From Hemicordylus capensis (Eukaryota > Chordata > Lepidosauria > Squamata > Cordylidae): a stretch of 64,000 nucleotides of DNA. Where the stretch lies: NCBI RefSeq assembly GCF_027244095.1, contig NC_069657.1, forward strand, positions 47,242,857 to 47,306,856, in the 5' to 3' direction. The translations under genes and the position numbers were made by a program. Below the pieces are notes generated by a model, which had not been told where the DNA came from, did no database searches, and was given only the letters and a program-made list of their open reading frames with translations. Shown one piece after another: positions 61,268 through 64,000 of the stretch. Every line of letters starts with the position of its first letter. The stretch's first letter is position 1.

Positions 61268-61403
61268 CAGTGTTCTCTCTAACAGGGATTCCCAGATGTT
61301 GTTGACTACAGAACCCCGAATCCCCAGCTGCAATGGCTTTTGCTTGGGGATTATGGGAGTTGTAGTCAATCACATCTGGGAATCCCTGTTAGAGGGAACA
61401 CTG
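61268..61403. mobile_element. Palindromic hAT-type MITE (CAGTGTTCTCTCTAACAGGG)
   Basis: CAGTGTTCTCTCTAACAGGG pairs with CCCTGTTAGAGGGAACACTG. Flanks match at 6 of 8. The centre holds the GGGGATTATGGGAGTTGTAG arm common to the other palindromes. Confidence 0.85.
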
Positions 61404-62670
61404 GATGGTGGGGGAAACTATGTTTCTGAGGGGGTGCTTGTCCTGTCTCTGGAGCCACCCTGGATGTGGTGTGCTTATGGATTTGCCTTTCTAGGTTGTG
61501 GCACCGTCAGAATCTCCCCTAGAAGCAGGGAATAGATGTGAACTGGCTTTGCCAAACATGTGATGGTGATCGAAGGTTGGCAGCTGGAATTTAATTTAAA
61601 CTTTGACCATGTTTTAGAATTCATAAAAATAGGCCTTAAGTTGCGTGGCAGGTCTTTAGATCACATTAAACTCTAGGTGTAATATGTATGTTGGGGATTC
61701 TTAAGGGGTTCTAAGTTCTAACCATAATTTGATTTCATTCTAACTGGCTAGGAGTTTCTTTCAAATATACATAGGCAAGCAATAGGAAGAAAATGGGGTT
61801 ATTCTTGTCTCTCCCCCCCCTCCCCGGCTTAATTATATAGGTAGATCCACTTCCTTGGGAAGATATACCTAGACCTGGCATGGGTTAGTGTCTTACTTCT
61901 TAAATAAACCTGAACCTCTTGGAGTTTTTATTCTCTGTACTGAGGAGGGCTGAAAACCTTATGTTACAAAAGTGAAAGGGGGTGCTTTGACTCTTGATAT
62001 GTTCAACAAGGGCAATCCTACGTTTGTGCGAACTAGCATTACTCTGTGCAAACACGTGCAGCTTAAACCCAGGCGCTAGCTGGGTGAAGTAACTTTATTC
62101 AAGGCACGATCATAGCAATAAATATAACAAGAAGATACAGAACTCTGGCACATTCCTATAGGGCAACAGCCAACCAAGGGAAAGACAAGAGATCAGAGCT
62201 TCCCAAAGACACCATACCCACTCACAGGCACTTTGCCTCCATGAAGTAGAAGCAGCTGAGAAAAGGAGGCCTTGAGGTTTGCTACATGAGCAGAGTCACG
62301 GACTAAGACAATTTCATGGGCTCCAGAAAGAGCATGAGGAATAGTTACTCACTCTACAGCACTGGACTGGACCTCTCTTAGAAAACAGCCAGAAATGGCT
62401 CTCAAGAATAGGATGGGAGAAACCCATGCTGGGTTTTGATGCTGGACTAAAGATGTTGGCTTCTTAGGCTGAGCTATTTGGGTTCCATGCCTTGCTTATC
62501 TCTATGCCACCTATCTCTCCTCTCTCTCCAACCCTTTCTCGTCTTCTGAAACTAGCTATGGTATTGAGAGTATTATTTGTCTGCTCTCCATACTGGCAGA
62601 TCTGGGCACTTGGTTGCTGCTCCTTTCAATTGTGAGGAAGATAATGATGGGGGAAACTGATCTGGGAAAA
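61404..62670. other. No gene seen
   Basis: Unassigned sequence; no recognised repeat or coding block. Confidence 0.4.
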
Positions 62671-62673
62671 TAT

Positions 62674-62935
62674 GTGAACATAGGGATCTTGCTGGATCAG
62701 ACTGAAGGCCTATCTAGTCCAGCATCTTGTGTTCCTCCAGTGGCTAACCAGATGTCTATTGGGCAGCCCACAAGCCGAGCTTCAAGACAACGGTACTCTC
62801 CTGCTGCTGATCCCTCTAGCTAGTTCAGAGGCATAGTGCCTTTTAACATGTAGGGGCTGTATAGCCACCCTGATCAATAGCCATCACTAGACTGTTTTCT
62901 GTGAATTTGCTAATGCTAAGCCAAGTCCCATCATC
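62674..62935 (-). mobile_element. CR1 LINE 3' end, old
   Basis: GAACATAGGGATCTTGCTGG, GCCTATCTAGTCCAGCATC and CCATCACTAGACTGTTTTCTGTGAATTTG follow the CR1 tail on the minus strand. Confidence 0.7.
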
Positions 62936-64000
62936 ACATTTGGTTGCAGCAAATTCTGCAGAGCAGCAGAGGGATTCCTGGATAATGATACTATGTAGCA
63001 GATACTCCCGTTTGCATCATGGATCTTATTCTATGCCCTAGCCTTGTGCATATTTACTCAAAAGGAAGTCCCACTGCCATCTACTCCCAGGTAAGTGTGC
63101 ACACAACTGCAGCTTAATCGCAACAGTTAATGCAACCCTGAAGGGACCCTGTACTGGAGGATGCTTTGACTTGAGTGTGTAAGAGCAACTTTGCTGTGGC
63201 TGGCAGAAGGTTCATCTGGGCCTCTATGCTCTGCCATGGCAAGTCCTGGCTGTCACAAGGCGTTCCATTCTCTATTGTTTACCTCAAGCTTTCCAAAGGC
63301 TCTGCTTTAGCATAGAATGGGCAGATATGGGTGAGCTTGTGTAGGACAATGATGCAATACCCAACACTGCTGTGAAGGGATACTGGAAAAGTGGATGGAC
63401 ATACCCCTTCAAAATCTGAAGGCTTAGAGTCAGAAATCTTACTAGATGTGAGAGTATATCAGTCCAGTGCCAGAGTGCTGTGCTACCTTTAGTCCAACCA
63501 ATCCTCATAAGCAATCATGTGACACAGTCTATAACAAATTTCTGCACACATACACACATATTCACTCTCAAGCTAATTCAGGGTCCTTCCAACCTTCTGG
63601 AAGCTGTGCGATTACAGCAACAAGTGAGATTAGTGGACTGAACCACTAATAGATGGACAGCGTTCTCAGACACTGTCCTCTGAGGGTGCAGACACAGTCT
63701 GCAGAAGTCTTTGACTGTTTCACTGCTATCTGTGAAAGCTTCAACACCCAGAAGTGAGATCACTCTTTTAACCATGTGCTTTCCCTGTTTTTGGACAGCT
63801 GCTCCCCCCACCCCAAGAGAATGTTTTTGTTGTTGCATGCTCCAGCCCAATTCATCCAAAGGGCACAGTTCTGTGTAAGTGTTCCAAAATACCACCAATA
63901 AACATGGGTCAAGTGCCAGAAGTGGGCTTGGAAATCTTGCCTTCAGTGCATCAATCAAACTCCTGCTCTTTTCATGCTTAGGGCGTCTATCTGAAGAGGC
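62936..64000. other. No gene assigned
   Basis: The 126-codon minus-strand frame (63578-63958) has no recognisable domain. A further copy of the short palindromic repeat (GGAAGTCCCACTGCCATCTACTCCCAGGTAAG) lies at 63040-63120. Confidence 0.4.

Noticed and set aside
63578-63958. 126-codon minus-strand frame as a possible TMEM63C end
   Set aside because: No transmembrane pattern and no remembered similarity. The position would fit, but the sequence gives no support.

Overview
This window is nuclear DNA from a vertebrate, almost certainly a squamate reptile and probably a lizard. Three things point there. The only confident gene is a four-exon vertebrate neuroglobin. The spaces around it are packed with CR1 and L2-type LINEs, a Bov-B (RTE) LINE, and the tRNA-headed SINEs known as Sauria SINEs, which share the Bov-B tail. 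There are also many short hAT and Tc1/mariner non-autonomous DNA elements. No bacterial, plasmid or CRISPR features are present.

Layout. 1-34.5 kb is gene-poor and repeat-rich. It holds L2-like and CR1 fragments (1-1.6 kb), a tandem array of about 150-180 bp units (2.4-3.3 kb), a CR1/L3-type reverse-transcriptase remnant split by L2-like insertions (9.6-11.1 kb), a SINE-in-CR1-in-hAT nest (14.2-14.8 kb), a LINE inserted in a SINE and itself carrying a SINE (20.1-22.7 kb), a Bov-B 3' end (23.0-23.5 kb) and a 779-bp Tc1-type element (24.0-24.8 kb). At 18.6 kb there is one short open stretch with good splice sites that I cannot assign. 34.5-54.5 kb is the NGB gene on the + strand. It has a GC-rich, CpG-rich promoter and first exon, three introns in the phases typical of neuroglobin (2, 0, 0), and a poly(A) signal at 54.47 kb. 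Intron 1 is about 11 kb and swollen by insertions. 54.5-64 kb is mostly unassigned sequence with scattered old repeats.

The predicted neuroglobin has 160 residues. It keeps the distal and proximal heme histidines, the CD-region cysteine pair and the G-helix cysteine. It is longer than the 151-residue human protein at both ends and carries two extra cysteines.

I found no multi-gene system. The most unusual material is in the mobile elements. There is a composite SINE family with a 5S rRNA-like head, a tRNA-Ala-like middle and a CR1-like tail. A two-copy inverted-repeat element of about 310 bp has one copy sitting cleanly inside a datable Sauria SINE. Several elements can be ordered in time because they are nested with readable target duplications. 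Family names for repeats are from recognition only; no database was searched.
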